64,000 nucleotides of DNA from Dysosmobacter sp. (GCA_026169195.1 JAPFEH010000038.1:1-64000), one strand, 5' to 3'; positions 1-8,997 are shown, numbered from the stretch's first letter. The notes: generated by a model from the letters alone, not told the origin. A program made the numbers and translations.

Positions 1-809
1 GTCATGTGGTAGGCGTCACAGGTGGCGCCGTAGCCTGCAATCTCCGCCAGAATGGGCGCGCCCCGGCGGCGGGCATGGTCCAGCTCCTCCAGCAGCAGAA
101 CCGCCGCGCCCTCGCCCATTACAAAGCCGCTGCGCCGTGCGTCGAAGGGGATGGAGGCGCGGGACGGGTCCGTCTCGGTGGTGAGGGCCTTCATGGAGGT
201 GAAGCCGCCGATGGACAGCGGCGTGATGCTGGCTTCCGTGCCGCCGCAGAGCATCACATCGGCGTAGCCGTCCCGAATGTAGTGGAAGGCGTCGCCCACG
301 GCGTTGCTGCCGCCGGCGCAGGCTGTCACCGGACAGGAGCACATTCCGCGGAAGCCTGCGCGGATGGCGACCTGCCCCGCCGCCATGTTACAGATGGCGG
401 TGGGGATATAGAAGGGGGAGACTTTGTCCCAGCCCCGCTCCGCTCCGCGGAAATGCTCGGCCTCCGTGACCGCCTGACCGCCGATGCCGCTGGAAATGAT
501 GACGCCGCAGCGATCCGGATCGGTATCCTCCGGATGGAAGTCTGCCGCCGTCAGGGCCTCCTGCGCGCAGGCCACGGCAAACTGGGTGAAGCGGGCCATC
601 CGCTTGGACTCCTGACGGGTCATACAACAGGCGGGGTCAAACTGTTTGACCTCTGCCGCCAGCTGCACTTTTTGCGCAGAGGCGTCATATTGCGTAATGG
701 GGCCGATGCCGCAGACGCCTGCCTTTACGGCCTGCCAGCTGTCCGGAGCGGTGAGGCCCAGCGGCGTGACTGCACCCAGACCGGTGATTACAACGCGACG
801 ATGATTCAT
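1..809 (-). CDS. fabF: 3-oxoacyl-ACP synthase II (KAS II), 3' part missing
   Basis: Condensing enzyme of type II fatty acid synthesis that extends acyl-ACP with malonyl-ACP. The first 269 residues are in the window; the gene runs off the left edge, where a FabF of about 410 residues would place the two catalytic His. The start has the KAS N-terminus RRVVITGLGAVTPLG, and the nucleophile is Cys164 in VTACAGGSNA, the expected position. An ATG follows GGAGG by a few bases. It is the last visible gene of the acpP-acc-fab operon, 13 bp after fabG. No fabZ dehydratase is in the window; it may lie beyond the edge. Family assignment is sure; KAS II rather than KAS I is by context and overall resemblance. 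Confidence 0.95.
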   Translation of the reverse strand, partial: MNHRRVVITGLGAVTPLGLTAPDSWQAVKAGVCGIGPITQYDASAQKVQLAAEVKQFDPACCMTRQESKRMARFTQFAVACAQEALTAADFHPEDTDPDRCGVIISSGIGGQAVTEAEHFRGAERGWDKVSPFYIPTAICNMAAGQVAIRAGFRGMCSCPVTACAGGSNAVGDAFHYIRDGYADVMLCGGTEASITPLSIGGFTSMKALTTETDPSRASIPFDARRSGFVMGEGAAVLLLEELDHARRRGAPILAEIAGYGATCDAYHM

Positions 810-822
810 GGAAAATCCTCCT

Positions 823-1566
823 TTACATGGACATGCCGCCATCCACCGCCAGAACCTGACCGGTGATATAGGCGGCGTGGTCGCCGGCGAAAAAGGCCAC
901 CGCATGGGCAATTTCCTCCGGCTGACCCAACCGGCCTGCCGGAATCGAGCCAAGCAGAGCGGTGCGGGCGCTTTCCGGCAGGACGGCGGTCATGTCGGTA
1001 TCGATGAAGCCGGGCGCCACCGCATTGACGGTGATGCCCCGGGTGGCCAGCTCCTTGGCGGCGGATTTGGTCAGGCCGATCACGCCGGCTTTGCTGGCGG
1101 CGTAGTTGACCTGTCCGGCGTTGCCCCGCAGGCCTACCACGCTGCTGATGTTGATGACACGGCCGCAGCGCTGCTTCATCATGGTGCGGGCCGCGGCTTT
1201 CAGACAGAGGAACGCGCCTTTCAGGTTGGTGTCCAGCACGGCGGTAAAATCCGATTCTTTCATGGTCAGCAGCAGGCCGTCCCGGGTGATGCCGGCATTG
1301 TTGACCAGAATGTCGATGCGGCCGAAGGCGTTCAGAGCGGTTTCCATCAGAGCCTTGACGTCCTCCGGATCTGCCACGTTGCACTGCACCGGCAGGGCCT
1401 GAACGCCCAGACGGCTGCATTCTGCGGCGGTCTCTTCCGCGCCGGCGCTGTTGCCGGCATAGCAGAAGACAAGGTTTGCCCCGCTGCGGGCCAGCTCCAG
1501 ACAGATGCTGCGGCCAATGCCGCGGCTGCCGCCGGTGACAACGGCGGTTTTTCCCGTGAGATTCAT
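823..1566 (-). CDS. fabG: 3-oxoacyl-ACP reductase
   Basis: NADPH-dependent reduction of 3-oxoacyl-ACP, a short-chain dehydrogenase of 247 residues, the normal FabG length. The cofactor loop TGGSRGIG is at residues 11-18, NNAG at about 90, and the catalytic Ser (INISS), Tyr and Lys (YAASK) follow at about 140-158. The C-terminal DGGMSM is the typical FabG ending. The ATG overlaps the fabD stop in an ATGA junction, so translation is probably coupled. It sits between fabD and fabF as in many Firmicutes. Confidence 0.97.
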   Translation of the reverse strand: MNLTGKTAVVTGGSRGIGRSICLELARSGANLVFCYAGNSAGAEETAAECSRLGVQALPVQCNVADPEDVKALMETALNAFGRIDILVNNAGITRDGLLLTMKESDFTAVLDTNLKGAFLCLKAAARTMMKQRCGRVINISSVVGLRGNAGQVNYAASKAGVIGLTKSAAKELATRGITVNAVAPGFIDTDMTAVLPESARTALLGSIPAGRLGQPEEIAHAVAFFAGDHAAYITGQVLAVDGGMSM

Positions 1567-2510
1567 AGATGCAGCTCCTTTTCCAGCTGCCGGAGCAGCT
1601 CCGGCAGTTTTTTGACTTCTTCGGCCGTTTCCACGGTCAGAACCGGCAGTTCCGGTACGGTTTTGCGGGCAAAGCCGCTGAGGACTTTGCCGGGGCCGAT
1701 CTCCACCAGCGCATCCAGCCCCAGACGGGCCAGAGACCGGAGGGAATCCTCCATGTAAACGCTGCTTTGCACCTGCCGCACCAGAAGCTCCGGAATGGGT
1801 TCCTGCGCGGCGTTTACATCGCCCAGACAGTTGAAAACCACGGGGATCCGGGGTTCGTGGAACGTCATCGCGGCAAAGCGGTCCGCCAGCTCCGCTCCGG
1901 CAGGCGCCATGAGGGGGGTGTGGAACGGTCCGCTGACCTTCAGAGGAAGGCAGCGGCGCGCTCCGGCGCGCTTGGCCAGATCTGCCGCCAGTTCTACGGC
2001 GGCTTTTTCCCCTCCGATGACCAGCTGGCCGGGACAATTGTAGTTGGCGATGACCACCGTGCCGACTTCAGAAGCCTGCCGGCAGGCCGCCGAAAGCGCG
2101 TCCCGATCCAGCCCCAGTACCGCCATCATGGCGCTTTCCACGCCGGCGGCGGCACGCTCCATGGCGCTGCCGCGAAAGGCTGCCAGCTCCACGGCGGTTT
2201 TGGCGTCGAACACACCGGCGGCGTGGAGCGCGGAGTATTCTCCCAGCGAGAGTCCGGCGGCAGCCGCCGGGACGATCCCCAGCTCCCGCAAAACAGCCGT
2301 CAGTCCGGCAGCGAACGCTACCATGCAGGGCTGGGTGTATCGGGTCTGGTTCAGGAGCCCCTCCGGATCCTGAAAGGAGACATGACACAGGTCAAAGGCC
2401 ACCTCGGACTCGTGGTAGACCTGCCGGAAGGCGGGGTATTCCTCGTAAAGATCAGCCCCCATACCGGGATGCTGGCTGCCTTGTCCGGCATATAAAAAGC
2501 CAAGCTTCAT
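1563..2510 (-). CDS. fabD: malonyl-CoA:ACP transacylase
   Basis: Transfers malonyl from CoA to ACP to supply the elongation cycle. The 315-residue protein begins MKLGFLYAGQGSQ, has the nucleophile-elbow motif GLSLGEYSAL and the catalytic His in SGPFHTPLM. Longer in-frame starts upstream lie inside the preceding gene; this ATG overlaps the stop of that gene by 4 nt (ATGA) and matches the family N-terminus, so it was chosen. Translationally coupled on both sides. Confidence 0.96.
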   Translation of the reverse strand: MKLGFLYAGQGSQHPGMGADLYEEYPAFRQVYHESEVAFDLCHVSFQDPEGLLNQTRYTQPCMVAFAAGLTAVLRELGIVPAAAAGLSLGEYSALHAAGVFDAKTAVELAAFRGSAMERAAAGVESAMMAVLGLDRDALSAACRQASEVGTVVIANYNCPGQLVIGGEKAAVELAADLAKRAGARRCLPLKVSGPFHTPLMAPAGAELADRFAAMTFHEPRIPVVFNCLGDVNAAQEPIPELLVRQVQSSVYMEDSLRSLARLGLDALVEIGPGKVLSGFARKTVPELPVLTVETAEEVKKLPELLRQLEKELHL

Positions 2511-3592
2511 TGCGCGGCCCTCCATTCGTTCATCAGTTGTTCCAGTTCCGTTTGCACGGTGGTGAGGGCGGGCTTTGCGCAGACGCTCCCGCCGCAGAAA
2601 AACAGCCCGTTTTCCCAATCTCCGGCTTCGGCAGCCATGAGGGCGCGGGAGATGCAGTAGGGCGTTTGGGCCGGATGGCATGGGGTCAGGCACCGGAGAC
2701 ACTGCTCAGGGCCTGCGCGGTGCCCCTCTGCCAGACGCTGCAGCAGCGGGCTGCGCAGGGCGCGGCCGGGCATGCCCACAGGGCTGGCGGTGATGGTGAG
2801 ATTGCGGGCGGCTGCCCGCAGCAGGATCTGCTTATAGGCGTCGCTGGCGTCACATTCTTCCGTGGTAATGAAGCGGGTGGCAAACTGCGCCCCCGCGGCG
2901 CCCTCTTTCATGTACTGCGCCATATCGGCCCCGTTTTGAACGCCGCCGGCCACAAAAACGGGAATGTCCCGTCCACATTTCTGGCGAAACGGCTCCAGAG
3001 CCGTCAGCACCTCTTGGAGCAGCCGGTGAAGCGGATTGGGGCGGCCAGAGGAAGCGGCCTTGGCCTCCTCCGGTGAAAAGCCCAGATGTCCGCCGGCCAG
3101 CGGCCCCTCCAGAACCATGAAATCAGGAAGCCTTCCGTGCCGCTCCCACAGCCTGCACAGCAGGGCGGCTGCCCGTCCGCTGCTGACGATGGGCGCCAGC
3201 GCGGCGTCGCATTCCGGAACCTGCGCGGCAATGGCAGGCAGGTCCTTGGGCAGTCCCGCTCCGCAGATGATGGCGTCTGCCCCCGCCTTGAGGGCGGTGC
3301 GGACGCTGTCGGCATACTGCGTGGTGGCTACCATCACATTGACGGCCACCAGACCTGCCCCGCGGGCGGCGTTCTTGGCACGGCGGACCTGACGGTCCAA
3401 GGCGCGCAGATTGGCGCCCTGCGGGTCCTGCTGGAAATCCGGTTCCCGGAAGCCGCCCAGTGCGGAGGAAATCGTCCCCATGCCGCCGCAGGCGGCCACT
3501 GCGCCTGCCAGACGGTCCAGACTGATGCCGATGCCCATGCCACCCTGTAAAACCGGAAGGGGCAGACGCTTTCCGTGAATGGTTACAGCCAT
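2507..3592 (-). CDS. FabK-like / nitronate monooxygenase family FMN oxidoreductase
   Basis: A 361-residue flavin-dependent TIM-barrel protein of the 2-nitropropane dioxygenase/FabK superfamily. It has the N-terminal LPVLQGGMGIGIS, the phosphate-binding glycine region PVFVAGGVQNGAD, and GAAGAQFATRF near the C-terminal half of the barrel. It differs from the adjacent FabK in having a Cys-rich C-terminal extension (CLRCLTPC, then further Cys) seen in nitronate-monooxygenase-like proteins of Clostridia. It lies between fabK (10-nt overlap) and fabD (4-nt overlap), so it is made with the fatty acid enzymes. It could be a second enoyl-ACP reductase, a nitronate-detoxifying enzyme, or act on another enone; the sequence does not decide. 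Confidence 0.85.
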   Translation of the reverse strand: MAVTIHGKRLPLPVLQGGMGIGISLDRLAGAVAACGGMGTISSALGGFREPDFQQDPQGANLRALDRQVRRAKNAARGAGLVAVNVMVATTQYADSVRTALKAGADAIICGAGLPKDLPAIAAQVPECDAALAPIVSSGRAAALLCRLWERHGRLPDFMVLEGPLAGGHLGFSPEEAKAASSGRPNPLHRLLQEVLTALEPFRQKCGRDIPVFVAGGVQNGADMAQYMKEGAAGAQFATRFITTEECDASDAYKQILLRAAARNLTITASPVGMPGRALRSPLLQRLAEGHRAGPEQCLRCLTPCHPAQTPYCISRALMAAEAGDWENGLFFCGGSVCAKPALTTVQTELEQLMNEWRAAQ

Positions 3593-4524
3593 GCCGTCTG
3601 CGTCTCCTTCAGAATCTCCCGGCCGCCCTTCGTCAGAGAGGAGAAAATTTCCCGCAGGGGGCGGATCTCATGCAGCATCCCTGCCACCTGACCGGACATG
3701 ACGCTGCCTGTCTCCATGTCTCCCTCAAAGACCGCCCGCCGCAGGCCGCCCAGCGTGACGGTTTCCAGCTCTTCCAGAGAGGCGCCCTGTTTTTCCATCA
3801 AAAGGTAGCGGCGCGCCATTTTGTTTTTCAGAACCCGGACGGGGCCGCCCACGCTGCGGCCGGTGACGGTGGTGTCGCTGTCCTTGGCCTTCAGCAGCGC
3901 CTGCTTGTAGTTGTCGTGAATGGGACATTCCCGGCTTGTCAGCAGGCAGGTGCCCACCTGTACGCCGCAGGCGCCCAGCGCCAGCGCGGCGGCAAACTGC
4001 CGTCCGTCGGCAATGCCGCCGGCAGCAATGACCGGAACATCCACCGCGTCTGCCACCTGAGGGACCAGAGCCATTGTGGTCATCTCGCCCACATGGCCGC
4101 CGGATTCGGTGCCTTCGGCGATGACGGCATCCGCTCCGGCCTGCACCAGACGGCGGGCCAGAACCGTGGCTGCCACCACAGGGATGACCTTGATGCCGGC
4201 GTCTTTCCAAAGCTTCATATATTTTCCGGGATTTCCGGCGCCGGTGGTCACCACCGGAACCTGCTCCTCTACAATGATCCGGGCAAATGCGTCGGCATTG
4301 GGATTCATCAGCATGACATTGACGCCGAACGGCTTTTCCGTCCGTGCCTTGCAGTCACGGATCTCTTGGCGAAGCTGCTCGCCGGAGCGCATGCCGCCGG
4401 TGCCGATGACGCCCAGCGCGCCTGCGTTGGAACAATCGGCGGCAAAGACTCCGGTGGCAATGTTTGCCATGCCGCCTTGGATGATCGGAAATTCCGTTCC
4501 TAAAAATTCGTTGAGCTTAATCAT
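3583..4524 (-). CDS. fabK: enoyl-ACP reductase II (FMN-dependent FabK)
   Basis: Last reductive step of the elongation cycle in organisms without FabI. The 313-residue length is that of FabK. Visible motifs are the N-terminal EFPIIQGGMANIATG, NVMLMNP, the flavin-phosphate region PVIAAGGIADGRQ, and the conserved GTESGGHVGEMTT loop. A longer in-frame start would run back into fabH; the chosen ATG overlaps the fabH stop region by 8 nt and matches the family. No fabI or fabL is seen, so this is probably the main enoyl reductase, with the downstream paralogue as a possible second one. Confidence 0.94.
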   Translation of the reverse strand: MIKLNEFLGTEFPIIQGGMANIATGVFAADCSNAGALGVIGTGGMRSGEQLRQEIRDCKARTEKPFGVNVMLMNPNADAFARIIVEEQVPVVTTGAGNPGKYMKLWKDAGIKVIPVVAATVLARRLVQAGADAVIAEGTESGGHVGEMTTMALVPQVADAVDVPVIAAGGIADGRQFAAALALGACGVQVGTCLLTSRECPIHDNYKQALLKAKDSDTTVTGRSVGGPVRVLKNKMARRYLLMEKQGASLEELETVTLGGLRRAVFEGDMETGSVMSGQVAGMLHEIRPLREIFSSLTKGGREILKETQTAWL

Positions 4525-5482
4525 TGCGTCCTCCCTGTGTGAATTCCACGATGGCGGCGCCCCATGTGAGCCCGCCGCCAAAGCCCACCAGCAGCACGCG
4601 GCTGCCGGGGCCGATGGTCCCCTCTGCCTCCAATTGCGCCAGCAGCAAAGGAATGCTGGCGGCAGAGGTGTTCCCGAATTCCTCCAGATTTTTGGCGTAT
4701 TTTTCCGGCGGAATGGCATATTTCCGCACCACCAGATCAATGATGCGGGCGTTGGCCTGATGGAAAACAAAAAAATCCACATCGTCTGCCCCAAGCCCGT
4801 GGCGGGTCAGCACGGCGTCCATGCATCTGGGGATGGTTTCCACGGCGAATTTGAATACCTGAGTTCCCTCCATGGAAATAAGACTCCGCTTTCCGGAGCC
4901 GGGTCCGGCAACGTGCAGAAGTGTCCGGTCCCCCCGACAGCCGTATACGGCGCCGATGGAGGGCCAGCCCTCCCGACACTCCACCACCGCTGCGGCGGCG
5001 CCGTCTCCGAAGAGAATGGCGGTGCTGCGGTCTTCCCAGTTGATGATGCGGCTGAGGGCTTCCGCGCCCAGCACCAGACCGAATTTCCGAGGGGAGGCGT
5101 TCAGCAGGCACTCCATGGTGTGCAGGGCAAAGAGAAAGCCGGTGCAGGCGGCGTTCAGGTCAAAACAGAGGGTGTCCTCCGGAAGACCGAGGGCCTGCTG
5201 AAGCGTGCAGGCGGCGGAAGGGACCAGATCTTCCGGAGTTACGGTGGCGACAATGCAGACACCGATTTCCTCCGGAGCGACACCCGCGCGGGAAAGTGCG
5301 GCGCGGGCTGCCTGAACGCAAAGCTCCGCCGCGGATTCGTCTCCGCAGTGATGCCGGCGGCGGATGCCGGTGCGGCTGGTGATCCATGCGTCGGAGGTCT
5401 CCATCCGCCGGGAGAGATCCTCGTTGGTGACAACGTGCCGGGGGACACAGGATCCGGTGCCCCGGAGTTTGATTCCGTTCAT
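4517..5482 (-). CDS. fabH: 3-oxoacyl-ACP synthase III (KAS III)
   Basis: Starts fatty acid synthesis by condensing a short acyl-CoA with malonyl-ACP. The protein has 321 residues. The Cys-His-Asn triad is visible: FDLNAACTGF (Cys112 region), VFHQANARI (His) and GNTSAAS (Asn). The N-terminus TGSCVPRHVVTNEDL is typical. Starts with ATG overlapping the accA stop by 4 nt. Its position between accA and fabK ties malonyl-CoA production to initiation. Confidence 0.97.
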   Translation of the reverse strand: MNGIKLRGTGSCVPRHVVTNEDLSRRMETSDAWITSRTGIRRRHHCGDESAAELCVQAARAALSRAGVAPEEIGVCIVATVTPEDLVPSAACTLQQALGLPEDTLCFDLNAACTGFLFALHTMECLLNASPRKFGLVLGAEALSRIINWEDRSTAILFGDGAAAAVVECREGWPSIGAVYGCRGDRTLLHVAGPGSGKRSLISMEGTQVFKFAVETIPRCMDAVLTRHGLGADDVDFFVFHQANARIIDLVVRKYAIPPEKYAKNLEEFGNTSAASIPLLLAQLEAEGTIGPGSRVLLVGFGGGLTWGAAIVEFTQGGRND

Positions 5483-6297
5483 ACGTCTTCCCTTCTGGAC
5501 AGCTGGCCCATGCTTCTGAATTTTTCATACCGATCGGCGGCTAGGGCGCTTCCCTTCTGGCGGTTCAGCTGGGACAGGTGGAGGAGAAGGCTCCGCTCCA
5601 CCTCCCGAAAGGCAATCTCCGGAGCCAGATGGGCGCCGCCCGCCGGCTCGGGGATCACATCGTCAATGACGCCCATGGCCTTCAGTTCCGGTGCCGTCAT
5701 CTTCATCAATCCGCAGGCCTCCTCGTGCCGGGAGGCATCTTTCCACAAAATACTGGAGAAGCCTTCCGGCGAGAGAATGGCGTAGACTGCGTTTTCCAGC
5801 ATCAGCACCCGGTTGGCCACGGCCAGCGCCAACGCGCCGCCGCTGTTTCCTTCGCCGGTGATCACGGCGATCACAGGAACGGTCAGCCGGCTCATTTCAT
5901 AGAGGTTTCTGGCAATGGCCTCCCCCTGACCGTGCTCTTCCGCCTGCATACCGGGATACGCGCCGGAGGTGTCGATCAAGGTAATGATGGGGCGGCGGAA
6001 CTTTTCCGCCTGCTGCATCAGCCGCAAAGCCTTGCGGTAGCCTTCCGGATTGGGCATTCCGAAGTTGACCTTCAGGTTTTCCTCCAGCGTTTTTCCCTTG
6101 CGGGTGCCGATGACCGTGACGCTTTGCCCGTGAAATCGGGCGATCCCGCCCAGAATGGCAGGATCCTCCCCGCAGACGCGGTCGCCCCGCAGCGCAAAAA
6201 AGTCGGGGAACAACGCCTGCAGATAATCTTCCATGTTGGGCCGCTGCGGATGGCGGGCAATGGATACCCGCCGGGCGGCGGTCAAAGGTTCAGCCAT
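5479..6297 (-). CDS. accA: acetyl-CoA carboxylase carboxyltransferase subunit alpha
   Basis: Alpha half of the carboxyltransferase that moves CO2 from carboxybiotin to acetyl-CoA. The 272 residues are a little shorter than the E. coli protein, as usual in clostridia. Visible motifs are RPNMEDYLQALFPDF at the N-terminus, LIDTSGAYPGMQAEE and the crotonase-fold oxyanion segment ITGEGNSGGALALA. ATG 5 nt after AAAAGGAGG, overlapping accD by 8 nt. Confidence 0.96.
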   Translation of the reverse strand: MAEPLTAARRVSIARHPQRPNMEDYLQALFPDFFALRGDRVCGEDPAILGGIARFHGQSVTVIGTRKGKTLEENLKVNFGMPNPEGYRKALRLMQQAEKFRRPIITLIDTSGAYPGMQAEEHGQGEAIARNLYEMSRLTVPVIAVITGEGNSGGALALAVANRVLMLENAVYAILSPEGFSSILWKDASRHEEACGLMKMTAPELKAMGVIDDVIPEPAGGAHLAPEIAFREVERSLLLHLSQLNRQKGSALAADRYEKFRSMGQLSRREDV

Positions 6298-7147
6298 GAC
6301 GTCCTCCTTTTCCGTGGAGCATCAGCAGCTGCCCCAAAACCTCGCGGAGTCTGGCGCGGGGGACGATGGCGTCCACAAAGCCGTGCTCCATCATGAATTC
6401 CGCGCGCTGAAAGCCCTCCGGCAGCTGCTGCCCGATGGTTTGCTCAATGACCCGCGGGCCGGCAAAGCCGATGAGCGCGCCGGGTTCTGCCAGAATGATA
6501 TCGCCTAGAGAGGCGAAGCTGGCGGTTACGCCGCCGGTGGTGGGATCGGTCAGGACGGAAAGATACAAGAGTCCCTTTTCACTGAAACGGGCCAGAGCCG
6601 CGCTGGTTTTTGCCATCTGCATCAGGGAGAGGATCCCTTCCTGCATCCGTGCCCCGCCGCTGGCGGAGAAAATGATGAGAGGCAGCCGGTTCCGGCCGGC
6701 GTATTCCACGGCAAGCGTCAGCTTTTCTCCCACTGCGGCGCTCATGCTGCCCATGAGAAACCGGCTGTCCAGCACGGCTGTCACGCACCGCTGCCCCTGA
6801 ATGGCTCCGACAGCGGTGACCACCGCCTCGGAAAGTCCGGTGCGGCGGCGGGCGGTTTGCAGCTTTTCGGGATATCCGGGGAAGGACAGCGGATTCTCAG
6901 CGGGAAGCTTGGGATCCAGTTCCCGAAAGGAACCGGCGTCCAGCAGAAAACCGAGGCGGTAGTAAGCGCCCACAGGCCAGTGATATCCGCATTTCGGGCA
7001 GACGGAGAGATTGTCCGCGACCTCCCTGCGGGGGCTTTCCTGACCGCAGCCGGGACAGGTGATGATCTGTTCCGGCGGCAGATAGGTGCCCCGCAGCGCC
7101 TTCATCGCCAGCAGGCGGGCGCGGCGTTTTTGAAAAATGTTGTTCAA
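6290..7147 (-). CDS. accD: acetyl-CoA carboxylase carboxyltransferase subunit beta
   Basis: Beta half of the carboxyltransferase. The 285-residue protein carries the N-terminal zinc ribbon (CPGCG about residue 35 and CPKCG about 20 residues later), then the crotonase-like domain with FSASGGARMQEG and DPTTGGVTASFA. The start is a TTG placed behind GGAGG and overlapping the accC stop (TTGA), an unusual initiation codon that probably makes its translation dependent on accC. Confidence 0.95.
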   Translation of the reverse strand: MNNIFQKRRARLLAMKALRGTYLPPEQIITCPGCGQESPRREVADNLSVCPKCGYHWPVGAYYRLGFLLDAGSFRELDPKLPAENPLSFPGYPEKLQTARRRTGLSEAVVTAVGAIQGQRCVTAVLDSRFLMGSMSAAVGEKLTLAVEYAGRNRLPLIIFSASGGARMQEGILSLMQMAKTSAALARFSEKGLLYLSVLTDPTTGGVTASFASLGDIILAEPGALIGFAGPRVIEQTIGQQLPEGFQRAEFMMEHGFVDAIVPRARLREVLGQLLMLHGKGGRHG

Positions 7148-8535
7148 GAAAGCTCCTCCTTCTGTTCCAGCCTGCGGTTAAAATCCAGCAGCTGAGGCAG
7201 ATGTTCGTCCAGAAATCCGGTGGTGCAGCTGCCGCGGATGAAGATGGGGTGATACAGGATCTGGTAGGAAAGCTCCGCGTTTGTGGGGAATCCCTCCAGA
7301 GTGAATTCCTCCAGACAGCGCCGCATCCTGCGGATGGCCTCCAGACGGGTGGGGGCGTGGACCAGCAGCTTTGCCGCCAGAGAATCATAATAGGGGGACA
7401 ACACGCACCCGTTATACAGGGCGGAGTCCACACGGACGCCGCTGCCGCCGGGGAAATGGAGAAAGTCCACCGTGCCGGGGGCGGGGCGAAAATCATGAAG
7501 CGGATCTTCCGCGTTGACGCGGCATTCGATGGCATGACCGGTGAAGGTCACATCCTCCTGACGGATGGACAAGGGCAGACCGGATGCGATCCGCAGCTGC
7601 TCCCGCACCAGATCCACACCGGTAATCAGTTCGGTGACGCCGTGCTCTACCTGAATGCGGGTATTCATTTCCATGAAATAAAAATGCACGCCATCGCTGT
7701 CCAGCAGAAATTCCACCGTGCCGGCGCTTTCGTATCCCACCGCCTGCGCCGCCTTAACGGCTGCACGGCCCATTTCCTCACGCAGCAGGGGCGTCAGGCA
7801 CCGGGCGGGCGCCTCTTCGATCAGCTTTTGGTTGCGGCGTTGAACGGAGCAGTCCCGATCTCCCAGATGGATCACATTGCCGTGGCGGTCCGCCAACACC
7901 TGAAATTCGATGTGCCGCGGCTGAAGCACCAGCTTTTCCAGATACAGCTGTCCGCAGCCGAAGCAGGCGAGAGCTTCTGCCTGCGCCTGCTGATAAGCGG
8001 AGAGGATCTGGTCCGGACGGTCGCAGCGCCGGATGCCCCGTCCGCCGCCGCCGGAAGAGGCTTTCAGCAAAACGGGATAGCCCACCTGCTCGGCGATGGT
8101 CAGCGCCTCCTCCGCGGAGGAAAGCGGCCCCTCCGAGCCGGGTGTGACGGGAATACCGGCCTGACGCATCAGATCCCGGGCGGCGGATTTTGAGCCGGCC
8201 TTGCGGATCGCGGCGCCGGAAGGGCCGATGAAGACCAGTCCCTCCGCCGCGCAGGCATCGGCGAAATCCGGATTTTCCGACAAAAAGCCATATCCGGGAT
8301 GTACGCCGTCACAGCCTGTGGCTCTGGCCACTTCCAGCAGGGCGTTTTGATTGAGATAGCTGTCCGCCGCCGGAGCGGCGCCGATGCACACCGCTTCCGT
8401 AGCCAGCTGGACGTGCAGGGCTTCGCTGTCGGCCTGAGAGTAGACAGCTACGGTTTCGATCCCGGCTTCCCGGCAGGCCCGCAGGACCCGCAGCGCAATT
8501 TCGCCCCGGTTGGCGATCAAGACCCGCTTCAGCAT
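7144..8535 (-). CDS. accC: acetyl-CoA carboxylase biotin carboxylase subunit
   Basis: ATP-grasp enzyme that carboxylates the biotin of AccB. Its 463 residues are close to the usual 445-450. N-terminal domain FKRVLIANRGEIA-type start, ATP-binding glycine loop KASSGGGGRGIR at about 160, and the active-site segment MEMNTRIQVEHGVTE, where the usual VEHPVTE has Gly in place of Pro. Overlaps the end of accB by 7 nt and accD by 4 nt. Confidence 0.97.
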   Translation of the reverse strand: MLKRVLIANRGEIALRVLRACREAGIETVAVYSQADSEALHVQLATEAVCIGAAPAADSYLNQNALLEVARATGCDGVHPGYGFLSENPDFADACAAEGLVFIGPSGAAIRKAGSKSAARDLMRQAGIPVTPGSEGPLSSAEEALTIAEQVGYPVLLKASSGGGGRGIRRCDRPDQILSAYQQAQAEALACFGCGQLYLEKLVLQPRHIEFQVLADRHGNVIHLGDRDCSVQRRNQKLIEEAPARCLTPLLREEMGRAAVKAAQAVGYESAGTVEFLLDSDGVHFYFMEMNTRIQVEHGVTELITGVDLVREQLRIASGLPLSIRQEDVTFTGHAIECRVNAEDPLHDFRPAPGTVDFLHFPGGSGVRVDSALYNGCVLSPYYDSLAAKLLVHAPTRLEAIRRMRRCLEEFTLEGFPTNAELSYQILYHPIFIRGSCTTGFLDEHLPQLLDFNRRLEQKEELS

Positions 8536-8939
8536 GGCCGGTACCGGAAGAGCGGTTCCCCGAAGGCTGCCAGAGAGCCGCTTTCCTTCAGAACCGCTTC
8601 GATGATGCAGTCGCAGGGAGCGGGGACCTCGCTCATCAGCTTCATGGCTTCGATCAGGCAGACCGTCTGGCCCTTTTTGACCTTGTCACCCACAGCCACG
8701 AAGGGCGCGGCCTCCGGAGAGGGGGCGGAGTAATAAGTGCCCACCAGAGGCGCTTGGATCACGGGAGACTCCGCTTCCGGCGGTACAGGAGCAGCTGCGG
8801 GAGCGGTGGGGACAGCGGGGACAGCGGCCGGAGCATCCCGACGCAGCTCCAGAGAAAAATCCCCTTGCGAGAGCTTCATGCCGGAAAGCGAGCTGCGCTC
8901 AAAGCGGGCCATCAATTCATAAAGTTCCTGATTTGTCAT
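8529..8939 (-). CDS. accB: acetyl-CoA carboxylase biotin carboxyl carrier protein
   Basis: Carrier of the carboxybiotin for acetyl-CoA carboxylase, 136 residues. It has the family layout: N-terminal helical segment (MTNQELYELMARFE), an Ala/Pro-rich hinge around residues 50-70, and a C-terminal biotinyl domain with the biotinylation motif IEAMKLMSEV. The ATG at 8939 was chosen over a start seven codons upstream because GGAAAGG sits at the right distance and MTNQEL aligns with other AccB N-termini. Confidence 0.96.
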   Translation of the reverse strand: MTNQELYELMARFERSSLSGMKLSQGDFSLELRRDAPAAVPAVPTAPAAAPVPPEAESPVIQAPLVGTYYSAPSPEAAPFVAVGDKVKKGQTVCLIEAMKLMSEVPAPCDCIIEAVLKESGSLAAFGEPLFRYRPC

Positions 8940-8963
8940 GTTTTCTGCCTTTCCAAACAATAT

Positions 8964-8991
8964 CCGCCGGCGGCACGGCTGCCGCCGGCGG
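8964..8991 (-). terminator. GC-rich hairpin between acpP and accB
   Basis: A perfect 12-bp stem (CCGCCGGCGGCA with a 4-nt loop) fills the only sizeable gap in the operon, 6 bp after the acpP stop. The downstream side in the minus direction is only weakly T-rich (ATATTGTTTGG), so it may be a leaky terminator or a 3' stabiliser of acpP mRNA. Either would give more ACP than carboxylase; that role is inference. Confidence 0.6.
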
Positions 8992-8997
8992 TATTTG

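Noticed and set aside
6-866. Long open frames on the plus strand opposite the fatty acid genes
   Set aside because: They mirror GC-rich coding sequence on the other strand, have no ribosome site and give low-complexity proteins, while the minus-strand frames have clear family motifs.
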